Position numbers and translations under genes: made by a program
Notes under the pieces: model-generated
Told to the model about the DNA's origin: nothing
The model's input: the letters and a program-made list of their open reading frames with translations, nothing else
The model's database searches: none
Source: CBDFGK01 sp965247075
GTDB taxonomy: Bacteria > Pseudomonadota > Gammaproteobacteria > Pseudomonadales > Halieaceae
Direction: 5' to 3'
Assembly: GCA_965247075.1 (NCBI GenBank)
Contig: CBDFGK010000003.1
Span: 2,108,001-2,172,000 of the forward strand
DNA: 64,000 nucleotides
Shown: one piece after another, positions 19,159 through 27,872 of the stretch
How positions within the stretch are numbered: the stretch's first letter is position 1
How the letters are laid out: each line of letters starts with the position of its first letter

Positions 19159-19279
19159 TAGTAGCACTGGCCTGTCGGTTCTCGATATTCAGGGCCACCA
19201 ACTCCTTGACGGCGATGCCCGGTGGTCCTTCAGTCTTCGCGCGGAGAGTTTGCATTTGGTGGACGTAATCATTTTCCAT
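19159..19279 (-). pseudogene. yeaD: yeaD 5' segment
   Basis: First 40 codons of the mutarotase from ATG 19279 (MENDYVHQMQTLRAKTEG) to the IS1380 site. Similarity in this part is weak, as is usual for the family N terminus. The assignment rests on the exact in-frame join to the next segment. Confidence 0.85.
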
Positions 19280-19769
19280 GGGAAGCTACCGATAATTGTA
19301 CTGAAAGGCATTCCTCAGAGGCATTCAACCTGGGCGTTTCCAAATTCCTGGAAAATCTCGGACTCAACAATAGCCCCCGGTGCTGAACAACAAAGGCGGC
19401 TATCGCACCGGCGGCCTTCACAGAGGTGGATATACCCCGGGATGCCATATAGGTTCCGGCAAAAGAGTCTCCGGCAGCGGTGGACCGACCTGATTCTCCG
19501 CAGGTCTATAGGATAAATGGACTGGCGCATCGCCATCACCGTAGCAATATACCCCCAGTTGACCACACTTAATCACGATTTCACTGAAATGAAACGGATG
19601 GAGATAATCGCTGACTGCTTCCTGGGTTACATGCAAAAATAGCGCCTCGTGATCTTCCAGCCCAGGGAAAACTATATCACTACATTGGTAAGCACGCTGA
19701 ATCCACGTGGTCGCGTGATTGCGGTCACGCCACATCTTCGGACGATAATTGGGATCGAATGCGACCTTA

Positions 19770-20923
19770 GTGTAGGTCGTCAAACAGTTTGTAACTTATT
19801 AAGTTTCTCTCTGCCACGCTTCACTTTCTCCAGAATGTCACTCGCAGATTTGGTCCAGATATAAGGCGCTGGCGCTTGGTTATGAGTCTTAATGAACGCC
19901 ATGACTGTTTGCTCAAGCTCTTTCACACTGCTAAAGACACCTCGTTTCAATTGCTTTTCAGTTAACTCCCGAAAAAACCGTTCCACCATGTTTAACCACG
20001 ATGCGCTGGTTGGCGTGAAGTGCACATGGAATCGCTGGTGATATTTCAGCCGGCTTTTTACCTTCGGGTGCTTATGCGTGGCGTAATTGTCACAGATAAT
20101 ATGAATCTCTTTATCTTGGGGCGTCGACGTATTGATCTGGCGGAGAAATGACAACCATTCTTGATGGCGATGCCGCCCAGCGCAGGTGCCCAGCACTTCC
20201 CCTGTCAAGGTATTCAATGCAGCAAACAGGGTCGTGGTGCCATTACGTTTATAGTCATGTGTCATTGTCGCGGCCCTGCCTTTTTTCATCGGTAAGCCCG
20301 GCTGTGTTCTATCCAGCGCTTGTATCTGGCTCTTTTCATCACAACTGAAAACAATGGCGTTATCCGGCGGTGATATGTAAAGGCCAACGATTGCCTCCAG
20401 TTTCTCGGCAAACTCTTTATCGTTTGATACCTTGAATGTACTTATCCGGTGCGGTTTCAAACCATGGCTTTTCCATATCCGGCCCACCGAGGACATGCAG
20501 ATACCCGCCTTCTCTGCCATCAGGCGTTGGCTCCAATGCGTAGCGTTTTTCGGTTTCTCTTGCGTCGTGAGTCTGATCACCTGTGCAACCTTACGTGAAC
20601 TGATTGTCGGTTTGCGCCCCGGCCGATACGCATCCCGGCGGATGCCTTCAACTCCACTCTCTGCATAACGTTTTCGCCAGCGGCCGGCTTTCTGTCTCGT
20701 AATGCCCAGTTCAAAACCGATCTCTTCATTGGTCATGCCCTTGCCGGCCAGAAGAACAATTCGTGAACGCTCCGCCAATCGGACCGACACAGAACGCGAT
20801 TTAGAGAACTTACTCAAATCCACAACTTCGTCATCAGACAAAACAATTTCTACTGCAACACGCACGACAATCTCTCTATATAGGGAAGAGGCTACATGTT
20901 ACACTATATATGGCGACCTACAT
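19770..20923 (-). mobile_element. IS630-family element B, copy 2
   Basis: 1154 bp flanked by TA (19768-19769 and 20924-20925). The same GTGTAGGTCG terminus as copy 1 stands at the left. The right terminus reads CGACCTACAT, not CGACCTACAC, one changed base at the very end. Inserted in kdgK. Confidence 0.92.
19780..20865 (-). CDS. IS630-B transposase, copy 2 (361 aa)
   Basis: Differs from the copy at 14617-15702 at only a few residues (for example AESGVEGIRR for AERGVEGIRR, and IKTHNQ for IETHNQ). All three catalytic motifs are kept, so it appears functional. Confidence 0.92.
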   Translation of the reverse strand: MRVAVEIVLSDDEVVDLSKFSKSRSVSVRLAERSRIVLLAGKGMTNEEIGFELGITRQKAGRWRKRYAESGVEGIRRDAYRPGRKPTISSRKVAQVIRLTTQEKPKNATHWSQRLMAEKAGICMSSVGRIWKSHGLKPHRISTFKVSNDKEFAEKLEAIVGLYISPPDNAIVFSCDEKSQIQALDRTQPGLPMKKGRAATMTHDYKRNGTTTLFAALNTLTGEVLGTCAGRHRHQEWLSFLRQINTSTPQDKEIHIICDNYATHKHPKVKSRLKYHQRFHVHFTPTSASWLNMVERFFRELTEKQLKRGVFSSVKELEQTVMAFIKTHNQAPAPYIWTKSASDILEKVKRGREKLNKLQTV

Positions 20924-21401
20924 TAGCACCGCAGTTACGCAGTGATTGCACAAGGTCCAGCAGCGAACCCTTATCCTCATCGCTTAAAATGGCAAGACAG
21001 ATACCGGAGAAGTAAACGTAATCAAAATTCGGGATTATCTTCGCGCCGCCACACGCGCGTAGCAACTGCATTATCTGTGTAGCGGCAGAATGGTCCCGCC
21101 AGTAAACAAAGCTACGCTCACCGTCTGCATCGGTAGCGATGGTATAGATGCCGGGGGGTGCATCCTCGGACCTAACGACCAGCGAACAATCAATGTCCTC
21201 GGTCAACCACTGTTCCAACATGGTGTCGCTGATAGCATCCGTACCCACTGCACTTAGATAGGAAACCTCCAGCTCGGGACACCAACGCTTGGCATAGACT
21301 GCCGCATTATAGGTATCTCCCGCAAACGCACGCGCATAATACAGATCGTCTTGGGCACTCAGCTCCATCATGCATTCGCCAATTACCAACAACGAAGTCA
21401 T

Positions 21402-22883
21402 CTATAGGTTTTTTAGCGCGGCTAAAATAGCTACGGGGCCGGGGTTCTCTCCGAGCAGGCCATAGGCTCGCGTAACATCATTACGGAACTGGGCATTCAC
21501 AATCAATGTTTGAGGGAAGACCTCTTCCAATTCAAGAAAACGCGCGACGTCCTGCGCACTACCGTTGCAATCTTGCGCTATTGTCTTCAGTTTGTCGGCG
21601 AGCGGATCATTTATTGGCGTGCCTTCCTTCACCTGTTTACAGACAAATTTCATCCATGCAGCCAGGGCCAGGGACAACCTGGCCGCACCTTTGCCAGCAT
21701 CAAGGTTTTCCTCAATTGTCCCCAAAATACGAAATGGAATTTTCTGAGTGCTGTCCCAGGCAATCTGCGATAGCAGGTGACGAATAGCCGGGTTTTTAAA
21801 ACGTTCCAGAATGCGCTCGCCGTATTCCACCGGATTCAGGCTCTCAACAAAGGGCAGAGTGGGAATAATCTCCTCCTCCATCATCTGCTCCAGGTAAGCC
21901 CCAATAGACTCACTGGAAACCGCCTCTTCAACGGTTTCCATCTCCGCCAATGTGCCAACAAATGCCAGAGCGGAGTGAAGACAATTCAAAATACGCAGCT
22001 TAGTTGTTTCGAAGCCTCCTACATCTTTTGTCAGCGTGACCCCGACATCAGACCACGGTGGCAGAACCACGCCCGGTAAATCTTCGATCACCCACTGACA
22101 AAATCTCTCGCGCTGAACAGGCCAGTTGTCACACAGCCCCGTGGACTCGGCTACATTTTTGCGAACCGTGTCATCTGTCGCCGGAGTAATACTGTCAACC
22201 ATGGTACAGGGGAAGCGAACCTCTCTTTCAATCCAGGCACCAAAGTCACGGTCCAATGCATCGGCAAACTCAATGACTGCCCGCCCCAAACGCGCCCCAT
22301 TTTCTGTGAGATTGTCACAACTGATCGGTATGAATGGCGGAATGCCGTTTTCCCGGCGACACCTAAGACCCGCCGCTAAGAAACCGATAGCACTACGGGG
22401 CGATTCGGGGTTAGTCAAATCGTGCTGGATAGCCTCATTTACGAAATCAAGGCCACCTTCCACGGTCAGACAATACCCTTTCTCTGTTACTGTTAGCGTG
22501 ATCACCTTTGTAGTCGGCTGACTCATTCGCCTGATTACACATTGCGGATCGTCTGGCGCCACTAATATCTCTTTCACAGCACCGATCACTCGATGGGAAA
22601 CCTTTCGATCTAAAATAGCCAGTGTATACAGATTATCTTGCTGTTGCAGCGCATCTCGTACACCGGAGCTACCGATTGAAACCGCACAAATACCCCACTC
22701 TTTAGCGCCGAGCCGTAGGAGGTCATCGGTATAGACGGCTTGGTGGGCCCGATGAAATGCCCCGGGGCCCAAATGTACAATGCCGATTTGCACGGATGAG
22801 CGATCATACCCTAAACCCTCTGTTTCGTGGTTTAGAAGAAAAGCTGTTTCTTCACAAAGCGTGTTTTGCATAGACCGGTACAA
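21402..22883 (-). CDS. uxuB: D-fructuronate reductase (D-mannonate oxidoreductase)
   Basis: NAD-dependent enzyme of the mannitol dehydrogenase family (493 aa) that interconverts fructuronate and mannonate, the step before UxuA. N-terminal Rossmann stretch IGIVHLGPGAFHRAHQAVYT; central CDNLTENGARLG and FPCTMVDSITPAT; catalytic Lys in LTKDVGGFETTKLRILNCLH. Stop TAG is immediately followed by the kdgK ATG (no gap), so the two are coupled. 99 bp separate it from nagB upstream, with no operator seen in that gap, so it is probably part of the nagB transcript. Confidence 0.94.
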   Translation of the reverse strand: MYRSMQNTLCEETAFLLNHETEGLGYDRSSVQIGIVHLGPGAFHRAHQAVYTDDLLRLGAKEWGICAVSIGSSGVRDALQQQDNLYTLAILDRKVSHRVIGAVKEILVAPDDPQCVIRRMSQPTTKVITLTVTEKGYCLTVEGGLDFVNEAIQHDLTNPESPRSAIGFLAAGLRCRRENGIPPFIPISCDNLTENGARLGRAVIEFADALDRDFGAWIEREVRFPCTMVDSITPATDDTVRKNVAESTGLCDNWPVQRERFCQWVIEDLPGVVLPPWSDVGVTLTKDVGGFETTKLRILNCLHSALAFVGTLAEMETVEEAVSSESIGAYLEQMMEEEIIPTLPFVESLNPVEYGERILERFKNPAIRHLLSQIAWDSTQKIPFRILGTIEENLDAGKGAARLSLALAAWMKFVCKQVKEGTPINDPLADKLKTIAQDCNGSAQDVARFLELEEVFPQTLIVNAQFRNDVTRAYGLLGENPGPVAILAALKNL

Positions 22884-22982
22884 ACCAATTGGAGAGCGTT
22901 CCCACTTCTACGCCATCGCAACGGGCCAAGAAGAACGCACCGTAACGAAAATAGATTTCTCGTCTAGTGTACGAATTATCCA

Positions 22983-23717
22983 CTATAGTAATTTTGCAGA
23001 ATCGGTATCGACAAAAATATGGCAATCCCCATGCCGACGCAAGACCGCTGAAGGAAACTCAGGTGAAACATTTCTGATAAACGTGTTTTTTACCGCCTCT
23101 GCTTTTCTCTCCCCTGGAACAGAGAGAATGAGTTTCTTACTTTTCATAATCTGGTTAATAGCCATGCTTATCGCACGCTCAGGAACATCCTCCATACCAC
23201 CAAACCAACCTTCGTTACACTGCTGCTGACGACAAGCCTGATCAAGATCTACCACAATATACGGGTCGTTAGTTTCCAGGTCTGCCGGCGGGTCATTAAA
23301 AGCCAAATGACCATTCTCACCAATGCCGCCAAAACAGACGTCCACCTCTCTCCCACCGATCAACGCGTTCAACCTCTCCACTTCAGCGTCAAGGTCACTC
23401 GCATCCCCAATTACCTCGTGTAAAACGGCGAGACTCTTGACCTTTGATACAAAGCGCTCATTCAGATACTTGCGAAAACTGGCAGGATGATCTGCGGAGA
23501 TACCCACATACTCGTCGAGGTGAAAGGCATCGATGCAGTCCCAGGGTAATTCCGGTTCCTGAACCAAATGCTCGAGCATCGCAAACTGGCTTGCTCCAGT
23601 CGCAACAACGATTGTGACTCTGTCCTTAACTTCGGCTACAGCACGAATGGCTTCCGCCCCTAGCTGTGCCGCTGCTCTGCCCAGTGCCTGCTCATTATCA
23701 CATGTAATAAATTTCAT
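22983..23717 (-). CDS. nagB: glucosamine-6-phosphate deaminase
   Basis: Converts glucosamine-6-phosphate to fructose-6-phosphate and ammonia. 244 aa, a little shorter than the E. coli type. Family marks: VVATGASQFAMLEHL (sugar-phosphate loop), FHLDEYVGISADHPASFRKYL, and CFGGIGENGHLAFNDPP with the catalytic region. GAGGGA stands just before ATG 23717. It has its own operator-bearing promoter and leads the nagB-uxuB-kdgK-yeaD run, tying amino-sugar and uronate genes in one transcript. Confidence 0.95.
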   Translation of the reverse strand: MKFITCDNEQALGRAAAQLGAEAIRAVAEVKDRVTIVVATGASQFAMLEHLVQEPELPWDCIDAFHLDEYVGISADHPASFRKYLNERFVSKVKSLAVLHEVIGDASDLDAEVERLNALIGGREVDVCFGGIGENGHLAFNDPPADLETNDPYIVVDLDQACRQQQCNEGWFGGMEDVPERAISMAINQIMKSKKLILSVPGERKAEAVKNTFIRNVSPEFPSAVLRRHGDCHIFVDTDSAKLL

Positions 23718-23760
23718 TGTCCCTCGTTACTCTCGTTACATGAGTTTGATTTTTTACTTT

Positions 23761-23806
23761 CCTCAAACGTTTGAGGCACATTATCCGAAAATATCCGGAG
23801 AGTCAA
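23761..23806 (-). promoter_or_regulatory. nagB promoter with LacI-type operator
   Basis: On the minus strand: TTGACT (23801-23806), 17-bp spacer, TAATGT (23778-23783), then the perfect 16-bp palindrome CCTCAAACGTTTGAGG (23761-23776), 44 bp before the nagB ATG. Same layout as at dctP and nagA. Confidence 0.87.
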
Positions 23807-23822
23807 GAAGAACGTCCGGCTC

Positions 23823-24740
23823 TTACAAAAGGTTAACTGCCTTCATGGGGTTGAAATAGGTGAGCTGTTGCGCCTGGTTACCAGTCAGGCCTAGCGTACC
23901 CTGCAGATTTGAGCAACTCGATCTCATATCAATTGCAGAGCCGGCAAAGTTTGATTTACCTGGCTCACGAACAACACGGTCATTCCCGACTTCCAACTCG
24001 ACATGAGCAAGCGTATAGCGCCCGGCCTTGGCACCTGCGGCAGCCATTGCATCCGTTGTAATGACGCTTCTCTCGACTCCGGCAAGCTCGATGTAATTCT
24101 TGAGGGCATTGAACGGCACATGATGCCCATCGGCAATAAAACAGAGCCATAAATCCTTTCTTAGAGATAGTGCACGCTGAATTATATTATCGTGCCGGTG
24201 CAATGCTTGCGGACAACCGTTACCCAGGTGAGTAAACATGCTCAGCCCCGCATCAATTGCCGACTTTAATTCGTCCAACTGCGGGTCGCAATGCCCCGCC
24301 GAAACACTTACACCCTGGGAATACAAATATTTCGTCACCCGATTATTTTCGTCAAACTCCGGAGCCAAAGTAACCAAACGAACCATACCACGCCCAGCTT
24401 CAAGCAAGGCTTTGGCCACCTCGACATCCGGTTTTAGTATGTGAGCCTGTGGGTGTGCACCTCGGTATCCATCGGCACTGTTGAGAAACGGCCCTTCAAT
24501 ATGCACCCCCCGAATTACTTTTCCGACCACAGGGTCTTGCGCACACAAATCAGCCAACTGTGTCACCCTGGAAAGCATATCCGGCAATTGGGCAGTTATT
24601 ATCGTGGCTAGAATTCCCGCCACGCCATCTCTCTCCAGCCTCCAGCAGGCATGCCTTAGGTTTTCCGCCGTTAAATCGTTTCGATTAAAATCCACCCCAG
24701 CATAACCATTCACCTGGATATCAAAATACGTATTATTCAT
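23823..24740 (-). CDS. nagA: N-acetylglucosamine-6-phosphate deacetylase, short form
   Basis: Removes acetate from GlcNAc-6-P to feed NagB. About 305 aa. Metal and substrate motifs: IQVNGYAGVDF, HIEGPFLN (Glu), SAGHCDPQ (His), FTHLGNGCP and ITTDAMAAAG (catalytic Asp). It starts at ATG 24740, which lies inside the ISL3-a target duplication (TTATTCAT read on the plus strand); an in-frame upstream ATG at 24767 belongs to the IS. It lacks the roughly 50-residue N- and C-terminal strands that form the beta-sandwich of standard 380-aa NagA, ending at FNPMKAVNLL. Confidence 0.93.
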   Translation of the reverse strand: MNNTYFDIQVNGYAGVDFNRNDLTAENLRHACWRLERDGVAGILATIITAQLPDMLSRVTQLADLCAQDPVVGKVIRGVHIEGPFLNSADGYRGAHPQAHILKPDVEVAKALLEAGRGMVRLVTLAPEFDENNRVTKYLYSQGVSVSAGHCDPQLDELKSAIDAGLSMFTHLGNGCPQALHRHDNIIQRALSLRKDLWLCFIADGHHVPFNALKNYIELAGVERSVITTDAMAAAGAKAGRYTLAHVELEVGNDRVVREPGKSNFAGSAIDMRSSCSNLQGTLGLTGNQAQQLTYFNPMKAVNLL

Positions 24741-26042
24741 GGGTCTTCCCCAATCGTAGTGGGTCATTCAGGCCCTGATTCCTTCCGGATAGAGCTGTAA
24801 TCCGCCCAGGTGGAAGTACATTGCATTACGGAATCGCTCCCTGTTTCTGAAACCCCGAGCACGGCTCTTCAGCGTTTTGATACGACTGTTCATACTTTCA
24901 GCATGACTGTTGTCGACCTTACGAATCACCGCATTGAGAATGCCCCAAAGGTGATTCCGTAGGGTTTTTGACGTCGTTTGCATGGGTTTGAGCCGGCTAC
25001 GGGCCATCCGGTTGATCAGGCGTTTCCAGCCCTTCTCAGCCCAGGTGCGACTCCGATAGTCCCAAAGGCGGGAGGCTAGATCCTTGATAGCCCACGCCCT
25101 GGCGGTCTTCAGGGAAGAGTGTCGTAGTTCGCTGAAACTGCGCCGTTGGTGCCGGCTCATGTTGCTCCGGTTACGCAGCCAGTGGTATTTACTACCCTTC
25201 ATCCGCTCATCGCCCTGCCTGATCAACTGCCGGTGTTCCTGTCGGCGCACCTGATCCACAGCCTTGCCCATGTACTGCGCAACGTGGAAACGGTCAAAGG
25301 CGATCTTGCTATCCGCATCGGGCAGTGCCTCTCGAGTTGCCCTGATATAGGCCGGCCACATAGCCATGAACACGCTCTCGATACCCTTTTTCCGGTCATC
25401 AGACAGCAGGTCGTAAAATTCAGCCAGGCTATCGGTCTCCCGATTTTCGGCAACATGTAGCACTACCGACTGCTCCTGATCCGTCACCACCGTGACATAG
25501 TCATGGCCCTTGCGGTAAGAGGTTTCATCCACACTGATTTGCCTGGGTGACAGCGCCTCTCGATGCGACAGACCACGTTTCACGGCGCGCTGCATGATGC
25601 CATCCACTGCATTCCAACTCAGTCTCAGGTGTTCTGACACCGCACGGGTTGAAGCGTCTTTCAGCCAGTCAATGACCAGCGCCTCAAACAACGCTGTAAA
25701 TCCGCTGCCAGGCTCTGCCCAGGGAACATGCACCGTAACCACGCCGTGCTCTGAACACTCCACCCGGGGCACTTCAGCCATCAGCAAGGTCTTGAGTTGA
25801 CAGGTGTCAAGATGGCGCCGGCGCCTCTGCCGCTTGTCGTAACCGGAGCAGGCTTTGCCACACTTGGGACACGTCAATTTACCGCTCCCATGATCTACGG
25901 TGACTTCCACTTCATCGTTCGCGAGTGAAACCTGCACATCGGTCACCTGCCACGGCTTCTCGATACCCAATATCTGGCTGTATAGCTGTGTATCTTTCAT
26001 GGGGCATCAGGCTAAACTACCCACTCGATTTGGGGAAGACCC
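24741..26042 (-). mobile_element. ISL3-family element a, copy 2, at the nagA start codon
   Basis: 1302 bp, same GGGTCTTCCCCAA ends as copy 1, 8-bp TSD TTATTCAT (24733-24740 and 26043-26050). The duplication contains the nagA ATG, so the gene keeps its start but is separated from its own promoter by the whole element. Its transposase gene runs in the same direction as nagA. Confidence 0.95.
24768..26000 (-). CDS. ISL3-family transposase, copy 2, catalytic Asp replaced
   Basis: 410 aa, about 95 percent identical to copy 1 by eye. The second catalytic motif reads VFMAMWPAY where copy 1 has VCMDMWPAY (codon GCT for GAT), so a catalytic Asp is lost and this copy is probably inactive. The first D (ISVDETSYRKGH) and the E (NSHAESMNSRIK) remain. 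Confidence 0.9.
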   Translation of the reverse strand: MKDTQLYSQILGIEKPWQVTDVQVSLANDEVEVTVDHGSGKLTCPKCGKACSGYDKRQRRRRHLDTCQLKTLLMAEVPRVECSEHGVVTVHVPWAEPGSGFTALFEALVIDWLKDASTRAVSEHLRLSWNAVDGIMQRAVKRGLSHREALSPRQISVDETSYRKGHDYVTVVTDQEQSVVLHVAENRETDSLAEFYDLLSDDRKKGIESVFMAMWPAYIRATREALPDADSKIAFDRFHVAQYMGKAVDQVRRQEHRQLIRQGDERMKGSKYHWLRNRSNMSRHQRRSFSELRHSSLKTARAWAIKDLASRLWDYRSRTWAEKGWKRLINRMARSRLKPMQTTSKTLRNHLWGILNAVIRKVDNSHAESMNSRIKTLKSRARGFRNRERFRNAMYFHLGGLQLYPEGIRA

Positions 26043-26209
26043 TTATTCATAAGCATCAGTCTGCACTTTCAATTGAATACCTAATTGAACGATAACGTAT
26101 TATCGCTAAATCTCGTGAACAAACATCACAACTGCCATAGCGAACCCCACCGGCATCTCTCGGAATATGGCTCCCAAAAGCACCTGCTACGGAAGTATGA
26201 CTCTTCAAT

Positions 26210-26254
26210 CTCAAACGTTTGGGTTAGAATACTACATATCTCAAAAATCATCAA
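26210..26254 (-). promoter_or_regulatory. nagA promoter with LacI-type operator, now detached from nagA
   Basis: On the minus strand: TTGATG (26249-26254), 17-bp spacer, TATTCT (26226-26231), then CCCAAACGTTTGAG (26210-26223), one arm of the palindrome slightly degenerate. The original leader of about 160 bp (26051-26209) leads to the nagA start, but ISL3-a copy 2 now lies between. The ISNCY-a duplication (26255-26260) ends directly at the -35, leaving the promoter intact. Confidence 0.82.
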
Positions 26255-26260
26255 GACATG

Positions 26261-27634
26261 TGTTAGGAACTGTTAGGAACACATAGACTGTCCGCTGTTA
26301 AAACACATAATCTGTCCGGTTTATGCCAACTCTTGAGGAGAGTGGTTTATGAGGCGGACAGAAGTGTTACAGGAGATACGACGGATGAGATTTGAAGAGG
26401 CATACGGGAGCTGGACGGAGGGTCGTTTGAGCCAAGAGGAAGCGGCGCAGTTGCTGGGTGTGTGTGAGCGCACCTTTCGTCGTTACATTGATCGTTACGA
26501 GGAAGAAGGCCTGGATGGGTTGATCGACAAGCGGCTGTCTCAGGTATCGCACCGGCGGGCCCCGGTCGATGAGGTTATGCGCATGGTGGATCGGTACCGG
26601 AGCCGGCATGATGGCTGGAGTGTCAAGCACTACTACGCCTGGTATCGGCGCGGCGGCGGTGGGCGTAGCTACAACTGGGTGCGCAAGTCCTTGCAGGCTG
26701 CCGGAGCGGTGACGAAGGCCGCGGGCCGCGGGCAACATCGCAAGCGGCGTGAACGAGCACCGGTGCCGGGCGTATTGCTGCACCAGGATGGTAGCACCCA
26801 TGCCTGGGTGCCGGGACAGACCTGGGATTTGATAGTCACCATGGATGATGCCACCAGCCGGCATTACTCCATGTTCTTCTGTGACCAGGAAGGCACCCGG
26901 AGCAGTTTCCAGGGGGTACGTGAGGTGGTTGAGGCCGAGGGCTTGTTTTGCTCGCTGTATACCGACCGGGGCAGCCATTACTGGCACACGCCGACGGCCG
27001 GCGGCAAGGTGGACAAGGGCAACTCGACGCAGTTCCGGCGCGCCTTGCAGCAACTGGGCGTGGAGATGATCGCGGCCTACTCGCCGCAAGCCCGAGGGCG
27101 CTCCGAGCGGGCCTTTAGCACCCACCAGAACCGCTTGGTCAAAGAACTGGCCGCCGCTGGCATCACCGATATGGCTGCCGCCAATGAGTATCTCCAGCAG
27201 GTGTATTTGCCCGCCTTCAACGAAGAGTTTGAGCAACCGCCGCGGGAAGTTGGCTCAGCCTTTGTGCCGGTGCCGGAGGGAGCGCAGTTGGACAACATTT
27301 TCTGCGAACACTACGAGCGCCGGGTACGCAAGGACAACTGCATTGAGTTCGAGGGCCGGACCCTGCAGATACCGGCAGACCGCCACCGTTACCACTACAT
27401 CAAAGCTAAAGTGAAGGTGTTACGGCACACCGGCGGCGCCCTGTCTTTGTGGCACGGTCCCCGAAAACTGGCCTGTTATGACGCGGCCGGCCAGCTCATC
27501 CAGACTGACTTACCGGTGGCTGCCTGATGTCCGCTGCGCCATCAATAACGGGCACCTCAACAAGGTTTCCCGACATCGCCAAAAGCGGACAACTCATGTG
27601 TTCTAAAACCGGACATTTCTATTTGTTGCTAACA
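26261..27634 (+). mobile_element. ISNCY-type element a
   Basis: 1374 bp. Ends TGTTAGGAAC (left, present as a tandem pair) and GTTGCTAACA (right) are inverted repeats that continue inward through ACATAGACTGTCCG. TSD GACATG at 26255-26260 and 27635-27640. Inserted between the nagA promoter and the leader of the LacI-type gene. GACAGATTATGT-like units recur near both ends. Confidence 0.88.
26349..27527 (+). CDS. ISNCY-family transposase (392 aa)
   Basis: N-terminal HTH (SQEEAAQLLGVCERTFRRY) and an integrase core: D in LLHQDGSTHAWV, D in LYTDRGSHYWHT, E in GRSERAFSTHQNRLVKE. Typical of the ISNCY group related to IS481. A start ATG follows GAGGAGAG closely. Confidence 0.92.
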   Translation: MRRTEVLQEIRRMRFEEAYGSWTEGRLSQEEAAQLLGVCERTFRRYIDRYEEEGLDGLIDKRLSQVSHRRAPVDEVMRMVDRYRSRHDGWSVKHYYAWYRRGGGGRSYNWVRKSLQAAGAVTKAAGRGQHRKRRERAPVPGVLLHQDGSTHAWVPGQTWDLIVTMDDATSRHYSMFFCDQEGTRSSFQGVREVVEAEGLFCSLYTDRGSHYWHTPTAGGKVDKGNSTQFRRALQQLGVEMIAAYSPQARGRSERAFSTHQNRLVKELAAAGITDMAAANEYLQQVYLPAFNEEFEQPPREVGSAFVPVPEGAQLDNIFCEHYERRVRKDNCIEFEGRTLQIPADRHRYHYIKAKVKVLRHTGGALSLWHGPRKLACYDAAGQLIQTDLPVAA

Positions 27635-27872
27635 GACATGCCTGTTTTTACACTTTGACTTAGGCTAAACTTGCTACTATGACTTGCGGGAAAAGTTCAT
27701 TAACCTATTGAATTTCAAGCGATATTTTAAGAAACATGCATTTCGGCGGGAATTGTGTTCAACCGAAATCAGTATTGAAGTTCACCCTGCGGTCTATCAT
27801 GAGGGGCGAAAGTGGAACGGCCTCCCTGTTGCGGCACACAAACATGAACTCAACCAATTTAGATAGAACTGC

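Larger units (their letters stand above)
12899..19279 (-). pseudogene. yeaD: D-hexose-6-phosphate mutarotase (YeaD-like), interrupted by four IS
   Basis: The gene starts at ATG 19279 (MENDYVHQMQTL) and can be rebuilt from 19159-19279, 17168-17521 and 12911-13386. Across IS1380 the frame joins as ASATIFLQGAQVSHYQRC. Across IS1182-b, IS630-B and IS630-A it joins as LHLRLGVGITLEVSRSVV. Both joins are exact after removing one target duplication. Family marks include GGIPICWPWFG, PAHGFVR and NFSSALHSYL. It follows kdgK by 35 bp in the nagB-uxuB-kdgK-yeaD run. The 3' end (SLGPCVST) is formed by IS3 sequence, so the true C terminus is uncertain. Confidence 0.92.
19315..21401 (-). pseudogene. kdgK: 2-keto-3-deoxygluconate kinase, split by IS630-B with two further frameshifts
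   Basis: PfkB-family kinase that would phosphorylate KDG to KDPG. The 5' part (20924-21401) starts directly after the uxuB stop and reads IGECMMELSAQDDLYYARAF with FAGDTYNAAVYAKRW. IS630-B is inserted at a TA; removing it gives LRNCGAKVAFDPNYRP in frame. Farther on, after YRPAENQV (near 19482), the frame shifts so that the ATP-site motif TAAGDSFAGTYMASRG is in another frame. A second shift falls at a run of five G (near 19378), after which AIVESEIFQEFGNAQVECL reaches TGA at 19315-19317. Each is consistent with one lost base. Confidence 0.9.
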
